A DNA stretch of 64,000 nt from Crocinitomicaceae bacterium (GCA_021325675.1 JAJTCM010000003.1:496001-560000), one strand, 5' to 3'; shown: positions 37,002 through 45,520, counted from the first letter of the stretch. Program-made: numbers and translations. The notes: generated by a model not told the origin, from the letters alone.

Positions 37002-37382
37002 GTGAAAAGCTTGCTCATCTTTCTTTTAATTTCCGTTTTCATGCTGAATGGTTCTCTTCGTGAGCTGTTTAAAGTGCCGGTTATGATCACCCATTTCACA
37101 GAACATCAGAAAGTCAATGAGGATCTCAGCTTGCTGGAATTCTTGTCGATGCATTATGTTGGGGATGATATGAATGACAAAGACCAGGACAGGGATATGG
37201 AGCTTCCATTCAAGAAGATTGATATTTCTTTGTCCTTAGAGATCATCGCTGTGCCGCTGGCTAAGCTGGATTTTGAGAAAAAGCAGATTTTTCATACACC
37301 CAAAACAACGATTCCCGCATCCCGGGACTCCAACGTTTCAAGCCCTTTCCTGAACTGTCTTTTCAGGCCTCCGATTGCTTAG
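37002..37382 (+). CDS. Small exported conserved protein, unknown function
   Basis: 126 aa from GTG 37002 (VKSLLIFLLISVFMLNGSL, signal peptide or anchor). The ORF-track start at 36900 is upstream of the promoter. The body has FKVPVMITHFTEHQKVNEDLSLLEFLSMHY and a strongly acidic DDMNDKDQDRDMELPFK, a pattern I have seen in small Bacteroidota hypothetical proteins (LxxLPxxxxHYxEH ... DxDxDxxLPF). Because the -7 box ends at 36997, a GTG start would be nearly leaderless; ATG 37041 is an alternative that would lose the signal peptide. No function can be named. Confidence 0.65.
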   Translation: MKSLLIFLLISVFMLNGSLRELFKVPVMITHFTEHQKVNEDLSLLEFLSMHYVGDDMNDKDQDRDMELPFKKIDISLSLEIIAVPLAKLDFEKKQIFHTPKTTIPASRDSNVSSPFLNCLFRPPIA

Positions 37383-37512
37383 CATTTTTCCCTGAATTCA
37401 TCGGGAACCATTTCCTGAATAAAGCAAGGATCAGCATTCATTTGCCGGTCGTTGCATCAACCTGTCGTATTCCACAGGTAAAAATTTGAATCATAAATTA
37501 TTAAAAAAAACC

Positions 37513-37950
37513 ATGAAAAAATTAAGCATTTTGCTGGTTTTGTGCAGCGCATTCTTTGTGTTGCCGGCCTGCAGCAAGAAAAAACAAATTAAAAACATTA
37601 CGTCCGAAATCACGGAAGGAAGCTGGAGAATTTCAAGCTACATCGACGACAGCGAAGATGAAACCAGCGATTATTCCGGGGACACATTCACCTTCAAAAG
37701 CGATGGAACACTTATCGTAACGGGGACACATCAGGCAACGGGAAGCTGGGCTGTTACAAAAGAAGATAACAGCAACGACGACGATGTTTTTGATGACCGC
37801 CATGTTGAATTTATCATCAGCCTGCCGGCTTTGTTAGACGATTTGACCGACGACTGGGAAGTTGAATCGCATTCATCCTCCAGACTGGAGCTGAAAGACA
37901 AAAGCGGCGGTGATGGCAGCGAAGATTACCTGACCTTCGTGAAAATCTAA
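37513..37950 (+). CDS. Small lipoprotein, lipocalin-like
   Basis: 145 aa from MKKLSILLVLCSAFFVLPAC (lipobox LPAC). After a basic linker, the body has ITEGSWRISSYIDDSEDETSDYSG, FTFKSDGTLIVTG and GSWAVTK, then SSRLELKDKSG, the pattern of small Bacteroidota lipocalin-like (META/DUF4923-type) lipoproteins. The very acidic loop (DSEDETSD) may bind cations. A strong terminator follows, so it is monocistronic. Confidence 0.75.
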   Translation: MKKLSILLVLCSAFFVLPACSKKKQIKNITSEITEGSWRISSYIDDSEDETSDYSGDTFTFKSDGTLIVTGTHQATGSWAVTKEDNSNDDDVFDDRHVEFIISLPALLDDLTDDWEVESHSSSRLELKDKSGGDGSEDYLTFVKI

Positions 37951-38026
37951 ACCTGTCGCAACCCGGTCTTGTTTCCAAAACGAGGCAAGTTCCGGCGAGC
38001 GAAAATGAAAAAAACGGAGGCGAAAA

Positions 38027-38061
38027 GGTGGGCATGAGTAATTCATGTCCGCCTTTTTTTT
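38027..38061 (+). terminator. Intrinsic terminator of the lipocalin-like lipoprotein gene
   Basis: Stem GGTGGGCATGA / TCATGTCCGCC (11 pairs, two G-T), loop GTAAT, then eight T. It overlaps the ORF-track start (38028) of the next ORF and rules that start out. Confidence 0.88.
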
Positions 38062-38087
38062 ATATTCGTACTACCATTTCAAAACGC

Positions 38088-38669
38088 ATGACCTTTAAAC
38101 GTATCTATATTCCCTTGCTTGTAATTGCAGTCGTGGGCCTGGCGGTATCAGCTTTTCAATTTAAAACGGAAAGCAAAGCACAAGGCAAATCCCTCCGGGA
38201 AATTGTCCAGGAGCGTAAAATACCGGGAAAGAGCCTGAAAATTTACGTGAAGAAAAAGAAGCGTACGCTTTCCGTCTTTTACAAAGATTCCTGCCTGATC
38301 ACCTATCCCTGTGTATTGGGATTTGCACCCGACGGCGATAAAATGCAGGAAGGAGACGGGAAAACCCCGGAAGGAAAATTCGGGATCAAATCTATGTACC
38401 CGCACAAGAGCTGGACGTATTTCATTTGGTTTGATTACCCGAACGCCACTTCACGCGAACGTTTCGAGAAACGCAAAAAGGACGGCACCATCCCAAAAAA
38501 TGCCCGGATCGGCGGCGAAGTCGGCATTCACGGTGTTCCGGAAGGTTCCGACAGCGCCATTGACGAAAAACAGGACTGGACGCTTGGGTGTATTTCTCTC
38601 AAAAATTCCGATATCACCGATTTATACAAGTCCATTTCCACCGAAACGAAAATAGAGATTGTCCCTTAA
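38088..38669 (+). CDS. L,D-transpeptidase family protein (YkuD)
   Basis: 193 aa from MTFKRIYIPLLVIAVVG, a signal or anchor sequence. YkuD fold with the active-site block IHGVPEG ... WTLGCISL: H148, T165 and nucleophile C168. The usual motif is SxGC, so Thr replaces Ser. These enzymes make 3-3 crosslinks or attach proteins to peptidoglycan; small single-domain versions in Bacteroidota are often of uncharacterised specificity. A TATATTCG box at 38061 may be its promoter. Confidence 0.85.
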   Translation: MTFKRIYIPLLVIAVVGLAVSAFQFKTESKAQGKSLREIVQERKIPGKSLKIYVKKKKRTLSVFYKDSCLITYPCVLGFAPDGDKMQEGDGKTPEGKFGIKSMYPHKSWTYFIWFDYPNATSRERFEKRKKDGTIPKNARIGGEVGIHGVPEGSDSAIDEKQDWTLGCISLKNSDITDLYKSISTETKIEIVP

Positions 38670-38690
38670 TTTTCCTGCGTTAAAAAAGCC

Positions 38691-38708
38691 GAAAACAAAT
38701 TTGTTTTC
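38691..38708. promoter_or_regulatory. Palindromic operator candidate
   Basis: GAAAACAAATTTGTTTTC is a perfect 18-base palindrome two bases upstream of TACTTTTG (38711-38718), so a protein bound here would cover the -33 region of the carboxylase promoter. Confidence 0.45.
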
Positions 38709-38710
38709 AT

Positions 38711-38718
38711 TACTTTTG
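38711..38718 (+). promoter_or_regulatory. -7 box of the acyl-CoA carboxylase gene
   Basis: TACTTTTG, 23 bases before the ATG at 38742. Confidence 0.5.
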
Positions 38719-38741
38719 CTCCATTCTTTACACAAACAAAC

Positions 38742-40280
38742 ATGGATTTAAGTCAGGCATTGATTGAAAAACGGAAGCAGTCGCAATTGGGCGGCGGACA
38801 GGCACGGATTGACAAACAGCACCAACAGGGAAAATTGACAGCCCGCGAGCGTGTAACTCTTCTATTGGATGATAATTCTTTCCAGGAAATGGGTATGTTC
38901 ATCCAGCACCGTTCCACTTCTTTCGGACTTGACAAGCAGCTCATCCCGGGCGATGGTGTAATCACCGGCTATGGAACGATCCACGGGCGCTTGGTATACG
39001 TTTTTTCACAGGATTTTACAGTTTTGGGTGGATCACTTTCTGAAACGCATGCAGAAAAGATTTGTAAGATCATGGACCTGGCAATGAAAAATGGCGCCCC
39101 GGTTATCGGTTTGAATGACTCTGGCGGTGCGCGGATCCAGGAAGGTGTTGTTTCCCTTGCAGGTTATGCCGATATTTTCTACCGCAATACGCGTTCATCC
39201 GGGGTTATCCCGCAAATCAGCGTAATCATGGGGCCATGTGCCGGTGGTGCGGTTTACAGCCCGGCGCTGACGGATTTTATTTTCATGGTGGAAGATACTT
39301 CCTACATGTTCGTTACTGGTCCAAACGTTGTGAAAACCGTAACGCACGAAGAAGTAACTTCGGAAGACCTGGGCGGGGCAAAGACACACGCTGAAAAATC
39401 CGGAGTGAACCATTTCACAGCTGCAAACGATGTTGCCTGTCTCAAAAAAGTGCGCGATTTCATGACTTACATGCCGCAAAACTACGGGGAACTGGCGCCA
39501 ACAACCAAATTTGAATTCAGCAACTCCAAAACGGAGATGATCAAACATATTTTACCGGCTAACGCCACGCTGCCTTATGATATCCGCCAGGTGATCGACT
39601 GCGTAATCGACGACAATTCTTTCCGCGAAGTGCAGGAGGATTTTGCCAAAAATATCGTCGTAGGCTTCGGACGCCTCGAAGGTCGCACCATCGGGATCAT
39701 CGCCAACCAACCGAACGCGCTTGCCGGCGTATTAGATATCGATTCTTCCCGCAAGGGTGGACGTTTTGTACGTTTCTGTGATTCCTTCAATATTCCGCTT
39801 TTGGTGTTCGAGGATGTCCCGGGCTTTTTACCGGGAACCGACCAGGAATGGCGCGGGATCATCACCCATGGGGCGAAGCTGCTCTACGCTTTTTCCGAAG
39901 CAACTGTGCCTAGAATCACTGTAATTACGCGTAAAGCTTACGGAGGTGCGTATGATGTCATGAACTCCAAGAATATTGGCGCCGATTTGAATTTTGCCTG
40001 GCCAACTGCCGAAATCGCCGTAATGGGTGCAAAAGGCGCGGCAGAAATTATCTTCAAAAAAGAAATCTCCGAAGCCGCAGATCCTGAAGCCAAATGGAAA
40101 GAAAAAGAAGCGGAATACGCTGAAATGTTCGCCAATCCTTACAAAGCTGCCGAGCGTGGTTTCGTGGACGACGTGATCCTGCCGGAAGAAACGCGTACCA
40201 AACTGATCGCCGCTTTCAAATCGCTCGAAAATAAAGCGGAATCTTTGCCAAAGAAAAAACACGGGAATATTCCGTTGTAA
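38742..40280 (+). CDS. Acyl-CoA carboxylase beta chain (propionyl-CoA carboxylase type)
   Basis: 512 aa carboxyltransferase of a biotin-dependent acyl-CoA carboxylase. Motifs: [35 protein letters not shown] (acyl-CoA oxyanion loop), [21 protein letters not shown], and in the second half [25 protein letters not shown] and [14 protein letters not shown]. Matches PccB/MmdA closely; without the biotin-carrier or methylmalonyl-CoA decarboxylase membrane genes nearby, PccB-like use is more likely. Confidence 0.92.
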   Translation: MDLSQALIEKRKQSQLGGGQARIDKQHQQGKLTARERVTLLLDDNSFQEMGMFIQHRSTSFGLDKQLIPGDGVITGYGTIHGRLVYVFSQDFTVLGGSLSETHAEKICKIMDLAMKNGAPVIGLNDSGGARIQEGVVSLAGYADIFYRNTRSSGVIPQISVIMGPCAGGAVYSPALTDFIFMVEDTSYMFVTGPNVVKTVTHEEVTSEDLGGAKTHAEKSGVNHFTAANDVACLKKVRDFMTYMPQNYGELAPTTKFEFSNSKTEMIKHILPANATLPYDIRQVIDCVIDDNSFREVQEDFAKNIVVGFGRLEGRTIGIIANQPNALAGVLDIDSSRKGGRFVRFCDSFNIPLLVFEDVPGFLPGTDQEWRGIITHGAKLLYAFSEATVPRITVITRKAYGGAYDVMNSKNIGADLNFAWPTAEIAVMGAKGAAEIIFKKEISEAADPEAKWKEKEAEYAEMFANPYKAAERGFVDDVILPEETRTKLIAAFKSLENKAESLPKKKHGNIPL

Positions 40281-40304
40281 GCGTTTTTTTTGTAAATTAG
40301 TCCT

Positions 40305-40538
40305 ATGAATAAGGAAATAGCAAAACTGGCTAACCTGGCTAAAGAAAGTGCCCGGATTGCAATCCGCGAATCCAAGGTCCTCGGATTAACCATCACCTCT
40401 GTTAAAGGTGGTTTCCTTGTTCGTCAGCATGCAGATGGAACAATTGAAAAACTTGAGCCTGTAGCGCGGAAAAACAGGTTTATTGGCAATCAAAAGATTA
40501 AAAAAGGCCTGGTGATCCATGCAAAAAAAGAAGCTTAG
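40305..40538 (+). CDS. Small protein preceding zeta-like gene, possible antitoxin
   Basis: 77 aa, not recognised. It has a helical basic N-terminus (EIAKLANLAKESARIAIRESKVLG), then a short beta-like part (TSVKGGFLVRQHADGTIEKL) and a basic tail. Its end overlaps the next gene by 20 bases, so they are coupled. Position and size suggest a cognate antitoxin, though it does not look like epsilon. The function is inference only. Confidence 0.65.
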   Translation: MNKEIAKLANLAKESARIAIRESKVLGLTITSVKGGFLVRQHADGTIEKLEPVARKNRFIGNQKIKKGLVIHAKKEA

Positions 40539-41255
40539 AGTATTTGCCGGACCTAACGGATCAGGAAAAAGCACTTTATTCAATCTTTTTAAAGAACGTT
40601 TTTCAACCGGTTTTTTTGTCAATGCAGATTTAATCGAAAGTGACCTGAGAACAAAGGGAATTTTTGATTTAAACCCTATGAATATAACTGTTTCACAGGA
40701 AGATTTAAACACCTTCAGTCAATTACCGGAAGCCCTTTCTTTACGTGAAAAATCGCTTATTGAAAAAACACCTGTTCAATTTGAATTAAAGGAAGGTTTT
40801 ATTGTTGATAAAACAAAGAACCCGAATAGTTATCAAGCTGCGTATATCGCGGCCTTTATTCGATTTTTACTCGCGAAAAACAGGAAATCCTTTTCCATGG
40901 AACTGTTTTGAGCCATCCCTCAAAAATCGAAGAAATCAGGTCTTTTCGGGAACAGAACTACAAAGCATACTTGTATTATGTTTGTACGGATAATCCTGAA
41001 ATTAATAAAAGCCGGATTGAAAACAGGCAGCAAAAAGGCGGACATTACGTTTCGCCGGAAAGAGTGGAGAAAAGATACCGGGATTCACTCAAAAATATTG
41101 TCCCTTTGTTATCCTATGTGGATCAGGCCTACTTTTTTGATAATTCCTCCCGCCAGGAGTTATTTGCCGAAATAAAAGAGGATAAGCTCGTTATACATAA
41201 TGACGATATTCCCAACTGGTTTTTTGAATATGTAATTGATTTAATTTTTGAATAA
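40519..41255 (+). pseudogene. Zeta-toxin-like P-loop kinase, single-base frameshift
   Basis: Two ORFs (40519-40911, 40908-41255) make one protein. Part 1 has Walker A GPNGSGKST (11-19) and VNADLIESDLR; it ends SFSMELF-stop. Part 2 begins SHPSKIEEIRSF and has YVSPERVEKRYRDSL, typical of zeta/AAA_33 kinases. Restoring one A after 40902 (GAAC to GAAAC) gives SFSMETVLSHPSK, the conserved (F/M)ETVxSH motif, and a 245-aa product. So either the gene is disrupted, or a base was miscalled in an A-run. Zeta kinases phosphorylate UDP-GlcNAc. Confidence 0.88.
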
Positions 41256-41854
41256 TGAAAAACAACCTTTACCCGCTTCAGCTTGAATTTAAGATAGGCA
41301 CATTAGCCAATGATTTTTCGATTACGGATGCTTCCGGCCGCGGAATTGCTTATGTGCGACAAAAAATGTTCAAATTCATTGACGACATCAGTGTATTCAG
41401 TGATGAGAACAGGAACGATTTGATTTACCGGATCAAAGCCAACAAATGGATCGATTTTTCTGCCAGCTACCAGTTTACGGACAACGTGGATTACGAGATC
41501 GGTCGCGTGGCACGCAGGGGAATGGCTTCACTCTGGCGGGCAAAATACGAGGTTTTCAACAAGGAACAAGTGAATGATTTCCTGGTCCAGGAGGAAAACG
41601 CCTGGGCCAAAGTGGGCGATACACTTTTCGGAGAAATTCCAATTTTAGGCTTATTGACCGGGTACCTGTTTCACCCGAAATATGCCGTAAAACGCGTTTC
41701 AGATGGAACTATTGTGGCGCGCCTGAAGAAAGAACCTTCGTTTTTCGGACGGAAATTCAGCGTTGAAAAGCTGGCTGAAATCACGGAAAATGAAGAAGAG
41801 CGCATCCTGCTCAGCCTTATGATGATGATCTTGCTTGAAAGAAGACGCGGATAG
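41255..41854 (+). CDS. LURP-one/scramblase-like (Tubby C-terminal fold) protein
   Basis: 199 aa. The pattern PLQLEFKIGTLANDFSITDASGRGIAYVRQKMFKFIDDISVFSDE and the following beta-hairpins resemble LURP-one-related/DUF567 proteins, which share the Tubby/scramblase barrel. A hydrophobic segment at about 128-145 (LFGEIPILGLLTGYLF) may be membrane-active. No signal peptide. Its ATG overlaps the TAA of the zeta-like ORF (TAATG), so it is probably part of the same transcript. Role unknown. Confidence 0.68.
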   Translation: MKNNLYPLQLEFKIGTLANDFSITDASGRGIAYVRQKMFKFIDDISVFSDENRNDLIYRIKANKWIDFSASYQFTDNVDYEIGRVARRGMASLWRAKYEVFNKEQVNDFLVQEENAWAKVGDTLFGEIPILGLLTGYLFHPKYAVKRVSDGTIVARLKKEPSFFGRKFSVEKLAEITENEEERILLSLMMMILLERRRG

Positions 41855-41932
41855 AAAAATATAACTAAAGTCATACTGTCCGGCTGAATTTACTGCCGAA
41901 AATATAAGTATGTTTGCAGATATCAATCAGTT

Positions 41933-42631
41933 ATGAAAAAAACTATTTTATTTTCAGGGCTTGTCTTGCTGACGGCCGCTTTCAAACCGCTTTCCGATGC
42001 TTGCGCAAGCCTCAGCTTTTTCAGTGAAGGTACGCAGTCGACGATGACCAACTTTGACGAGAAAGGAGAAATGACGGGAAAAACCGTAACGCTCTACAGC
42101 AAAATTACGGCCACCGATAAAGGCACGAACATCAGCGCTTCCCAGGAAAGCTTCGATCATAAAAACCGTTCGACCGGTAAAAACGAGTTCACAATCCGCT
42201 GTGAGAATTCCTCGCTCTATTTTGATATGCGCATGTTCATTCCGCAGGACCAGATGAAAGCTTACAAGGACATGGAAATGACCGTTGAGGGCAACGATAT
42301 GGAATTTCCGGCTACCATTTCCGAAGGTTCGGTTCTCAAAGACGCATCCGTCAATATCAAAGTGAGCTCCAACGGGACCCCAATGCCGATGATGGGCTTT
42401 GCAATTAACGTTACCAACCGAAAGGTAGAGAAAAAAGAATCGGTAACAACTGCGGCCGGTACGTATGATTGCTTCAAAATTACAGACGATGTTGAAGTGA
42501 AATCCATCATGAAGATCCGGATGAAAACGATTTCCTGGTTCTCCCCTGTCGCCGGGATTGTAAAAACGGAAAGCTACAAAGAGAATGGTAAAATGGTCGG
42601 TAAATCCGAGCTGACCGAGCTTAAAAAGTAG
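41933..42631 (+). CDS. Exported DUF3108/TapB-like protein
   Basis: 232 aa with signal peptide MKKTILFSGLVLLTAAF. The body (FSEGTQSTMTNFDEKGEMTGK ... VTTAAGTYDCFKITDDVEVKS ... MKTISWFSPVAGIVKTES) follows the DUF3108-type pattern of a lipocalin-like periplasmic protein in which AGTYDCFKI and WFSPVAGIVK recur. Function unknown. The gene stands alone, after the zeta-like cluster. Confidence 0.72.
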   Translation: MKKTILFSGLVLLTAAFKPLSDACASLSFFSEGTQSTMTNFDEKGEMTGKTVTLYSKITATDKGTNISASQESFDHKNRSTGKNEFTIRCENSSLYFDMRMFIPQDQMKAYKDMEMTVEGNDMEFPATISEGSVLKDASVNIKVSSNGTPMPMMGFAINVTNRKVEKKESVTTAAGTYDCFKITDDVEVKSIMKIRMKTISWFSPVAGIVKTESYKENGKMVGKSELTELKK

Positions 42632-42633
42632 CA

Positions 42634-42665
42634 TTTTTAACCACACAGAAACATTAGGTGGCATA
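42634..42665. repeat. Partial ACCACACAGAAACATTAG repeat
   Basis: ACCACACAGAAACATTAG just after the stop resembles ACCACATAAAAACATAAG at 14511. Probably a degraded or half copy of the same word family; weak. Confidence 0.35.
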
Positions 42666-42746
42666 GTCTGTTGCTCTATTCACAGAGTAATTACTTCTTT
42701 TGCGGACTTTGAAAACGTAAGCATCTTGCGATCCAAAAATAACTTG

Positions 42747-43091
42747 TTATTTCCGGAATAAATAAGCTGTTGCCCCCAAAATCAACCCGGTAAGATTGGC
42801 GAAATAATCCTGCATGCTAAATTCACGATAAGGCAGGAAGTAATGCAATGTTTCACAGAGTGAGCAAAAGAAAATCCCGATGAAAAACGGAATAAAAAAG
42901 GTCGTTTTCGGGTAAAGCAGGCGGCAAAAAATCATAAAAGGCAAAAAAAGCGCCGTGTGGATATAATGGTCCGTCCGGATTCCCAGGAAATACTCGTTCA
43001 GCCTGATCCCTGTTCCGCTCAAAGGCGAAGCAAGCAAAAGGATTACCACAAGCAGGTAGAGCACAAAACCGGGGCCGATGATTTTTCGCAT
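42747..43091 (-). CDS. VanZ-family membrane protein
   Basis: 114 aa, four hydrophobic segments. VanZ pattern: GTGIRLNEYFLGIRTDHYIHTALFLPFMIF and FFCSLCETLHYFLPYREFSMQDYFANLTGLILGA, which holds the conserved (E/D)xxQ-like and DxxxNxxG elements. VanZ proteins confer low teicoplanin resistance in enterococci; this generic form has no van neighbours and no clear role. Divergent from the ACMSD gene. Confidence 0.85.
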   Translation of the reverse strand: MRKIIGPGFVLYLLVVILLLASPLSGTGIRLNEYFLGIRTDHYIHTALFLPFMIFCRLLYPKTTFFIPFFIGIFFCSLCETLHYFLPYREFSMQDYFANLTGLILGATAYLFRK

Positions 43092-43152
43092 GGCTCAAAA
43101 TTACTTTTTTTTGAAGACTTACAGACATAAGATTAAAACATTAGATTTTTTT

Positions 43153-43246
43153 AGATAAAAGACTGAAGACAGTAGACAACAGATTTTTATTTATACTCAG
43201 TTCTCTCGTCTTTTGTCTCCGATCTATTGTCTCCGTGTCTGTCTTT
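43153..43246. repeat. Inverted repeat with GGAGACA/GAAGACA words
   Basis: Left AAAAGACTGAAGACAGTAG, right complement AAAAGACAGACACGGAGACA then ATAGATCGGAGACA. Unlike the others this one is between two divergent gene starts (VanZ and ACMSD), so it cannot be only a terminator. Confidence 0.6.
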
Positions 43247-43258
43247 TTACTATTTTTG
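43227..43258 (+). promoter_or_regulatory. ACMSD promoter (TTG-N21-TATTTTTG)
   Basis: TTG 43227-43229 and TATTTTTG 43251-43258, 14 bases before ATG 43273. The -33 element lies inside the word repeat, so the repeat and the promoter share sequence. Confidence 0.55.
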
Positions 43259-43272
43259 CCCAAAAATTCCCC

Positions 43273-44280
43273 ATGCTCAAAATCGACATGCACACGCACA
43301 TCATCCCGAAGAATTTGCCCGACTGGACAAGTAAATTCGGCTATGGTGATTTCATTTTTTTAGAACATAATGATGACCGGACTGCCGATATGATGCAGGG
43401 TGGGCGTTTTTTTCGCAGGATTAAGGAGAATTGCTGGGACGAAAACATCCGGATCGATGAATATGCGGATTTCAACACGCAGGTGCAGGTAGTTTGTACA
43501 ATCCCGGTGCTTTTTTCGTATTGGGCCCAGCCGAAAGACGGGTTGGAAATCTCGATGTTCCTGAACGACCATATTTCTGACTTGGTGGCACGTTACCCGA
43601 AAAATTACATCGGCCTGGCAACGGTTCCGATGCAGGACACGGAGCTGGCGATCAAAGAATTGGAACGAATCAAAAAAAACGGGCATGTTGGCATCCAGAT
43701 CGGGAGCAACATCAACAATAAAAACCTCAGCGAGCCCGAATTTTTCCCGATTTTCGAAGCTTGCGAAAAACTCGGCCTGGCGGTGATGATCCATCCCTGG
43801 CAAATGATGGGCGAAGACGATATGCGTAAATACTGGCTGCCGTGGCTCGTCGGGATGCCGGCCGAAACTTCCCGTGCTGCCTGCTCCATGATTTTTGGCG
43901 GAATTCTGGAACGTTTACCGAACCTCCGCGTTTGCTTTTCCCACGCCGGCGGATCATTTTTACCAACAATCGGGCGCATTGAGCACGGTTTCAACTGCCG
44001 TCCGGACCTCGTTGCCATTGATAACCCGGTGAACCCCCGCGATTACCTCGGCAAATTCTGGGTAGACAGCGTAACGCATGATCTTGATTTATTAAAATAT
44101 ATCCTCAAACTACAGGGAAGCGCCAAAGTCTGCTTCGGAACGGATTTTCCTTTCCCGCTCGGCGATCTCGAAATCGGGAAGTTCATCGAAGAAAGCGATA
44201 TCCCGCAAGCTGACCAGCAAAATATTTTTCACCAGGCCACACTTGATTGGCTGAAGCTGGACAAAAAGCTCTTTCTGTAA
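43273..44280 (+). CDS. 2-amino-3-carboxymuconate-6-semialdehyde decarboxylase (ACMSD type)
   Basis: Zinc-dependent amidohydrolase-superfamily decarboxylase acting after 3-hydroxyanthranilate oxygenase in tryptophan catabolism. 335 aa from ATG 43273 (MLKIDMHTHIIP; the ORF-track start adds 20 residues over the promoter). Metal and active-site motifs: DMHTH (H7, H9), GIQIGSNINNKNLSEPEFFPIFEACEKLGLAVMIHPW, CFSHAGGSFLPTIGRIEHG and CFGTDFPFPLGDLE. No other kynurenine-pathway gene is in the window. mtnA follows after 40 bases. Confidence 0.9.
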   Translation: MLKIDMHTHIIPKNLPDWTSKFGYGDFIFLEHNDDRTADMMQGGRFFRRIKENCWDENIRIDEYADFNTQVQVVCTIPVLFSYWAQPKDGLEISMFLNDHISDLVARYPKNYIGLATVPMQDTELAIKELERIKKNGHVGIQIGSNINNKNLSEPEFFPIFEACEKLGLAVMIHPWQMMGEDDMRKYWLPWLVGMPAETSRAACSMIFGGILERLPNLRVCFSHAGGSFLPTIGRIEHGFNCRPDLVAIDNPVNPRDYLGKFWVDSVTHDLDLLKYILKLQGSAKVCFGTDFPFPLGDLEIGKFIEESDIPQADQQNIFHQATLDWLKLDKKLFL

Positions 44281-44320
44281 TCACAATATCCAAAAATATT
44301 AAAGCATTAATCTCCCGAAA

Positions 44321-45412
44321 ATGAGCGAATTCAGAACAATATGGACTACAGCCGACCGCAACGTGGAAGTAATCGATCAGCGCAAGCTGCCGCACGAATA
44401 TACCGTTGTGAAACTGACAACGTATAAGGAAGCGGAAATGGCAATCAAAGCGATGATCGTGCGCGGCGCACCTTTGATCGGGGCAACTGCGGCTTACGGT
44501 ATTTATCTCGCTGTGCGTGAAATGATTGAAAAACAGCTGGACGGCACTTTCCTCGACCAGGCATTTTCTGACTTGCGGGCTTCGCGGCCAACAGCTGTCA
44601 ACTTGTTCTGGGCCCTGGATAAAATGCGGGCAGCCATCGATAATTCTGATGATTTCCTGGAAACTTCCTGGAGAATGGCGGGTGAAATTGTAGAAGAAGA
44701 TGTGGAAACCTGCCGCATGATCGGTGTGCACGGTTTGCCGCTGATTGAAGAAATAGCCAAACGCAAAGCAGGCGAAACCGTTAATATCCTTACACATTGT
44801 AACGCCGGAATGCTCGGTTGCGTGGAATGGGGAACGATTACCGCCCCGGTTTACCAGGCGATGAAAAAAGGCATCAAAGTTCATGTTTGGGTGGATGAGA
44901 CCCGTCCGCGGAACCAGGGCTCAAACCTCACAGCTTACGAATTGACGCGCCATAACGTTCCGCATACGCTTATCGTTGACAACGCCGGCGGCCATCTCAT
45001 GCAGCACGGCATGGTGGATTTGGTAATCGTTGGAACAGACCGCACGACGCGCCAGGGAGATGTTGCCAACAAAATCGGGACTTACCTCAAAGCGCTCGCC
45101 GCCCAGGACAATAAAATCCCGTTTTATGTAGCACTGCCTTCAACAACAATCGACTGGACGATCCGCGACGGACTGAAAGAAATTCCGATTGAGGAGCGCG
45201 ACCAGGATGAAGTACGCTACATGATCGGGAAAAACCAGGAAAGCGGTAAAATCGAATCCGTTTTGATTTGCCCCGAAACAACCCCGGCGTCCAATTATGG
45301 TTTTGACGTTACTCCAGCCCGTTTCATTACCAAGCTGATCACTGAGCGTGGCGTTTGCGATGCATCTGAAGCAGGATTGACAACGCTTTTTCCTGAAATG
45401 AAAACGGAATAG
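44321..45412 (+). CDS. mtnA: Methylthioribose-1-phosphate isomerase
   Basis: Methionine-salvage enzyme, MTR-1-P to MTRu-1-P; the family overlaps eIF2B-alpha. 363 aa: VRGAPLIGATAAYGIYLAV, LTHCNAGMLGCVEWGTI (catalytic Cys), DETRPRNQGSNLTAYEL and VGTDRTTRQGDVANKIGTY (catalytic Asp). C-terminal PASNYGFDVTPARFIT. Possibly cotranscribed with the ACMSD gene. No other mtn gene is near. Confidence 0.94.
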   Translation: MSEFRTIWTTADRNVEVIDQRKLPHEYTVVKLTTYKEAEMAIKAMIVRGAPLIGATAAYGIYLAVREMIEKQLDGTFLDQAFSDLRASRPTAVNLFWALDKMRAAIDNSDDFLETSWRMAGEIVEEDVETCRMIGVHGLPLIEEIAKRKAGETVNILTHCNAGMLGCVEWGTITAPVYQAMKKGIKVHVWVDETRPRNQGSNLTAYELTRHNVPHTLIVDNAGGHLMQHGMVDLVIVGTDRTTRQGDVANKIGTYLKALAAQDNKIPFYVALPSTTIDWTIRDGLKEIPIEERDQDEVRYMIGKNQESGKIESVLICPETTPASNYGFDVTPARFITKLITERGVCDASEAGLTTLFPEMKTE

Positions 45413-45495
45413 AATGATGAGCGATGAATCTCTGAATTCTTAATTTTCAATTTTTCACTCTCAATTTTTCATTCTTAATTCTCAATTTTTCACTA
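45413..45495. repeat. AATTTTCAATT low-complexity word repeat
   Basis: Repeats of TTAATTTTCAATTTTTCAC(T) with TCTCAATTTTTCATTCTTAATT: a word family also seen at 55303-55375 and 62515-62547. Confidence 0.45.
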
Positions 45496-45520
45496 TATTG
45501 CTTGTCTAAATCCAAAACGC

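Noticed and set aside
40900-40911. Programmed frameshift in the zeta-like gene
   Set aside because: No slippery heptamer or downstream structure; a single lost A in an A-run explains it better.
40908-41255. Separate 115-aa gene
   Set aside because: It is the C-terminal half of the zeta-like protein once the lost A is restored.
41954-42664. 236-aa minus-strand ORF
   Set aside because: Mirror of the exported DUF3108-like gene, which has a signal peptide and family motifs.
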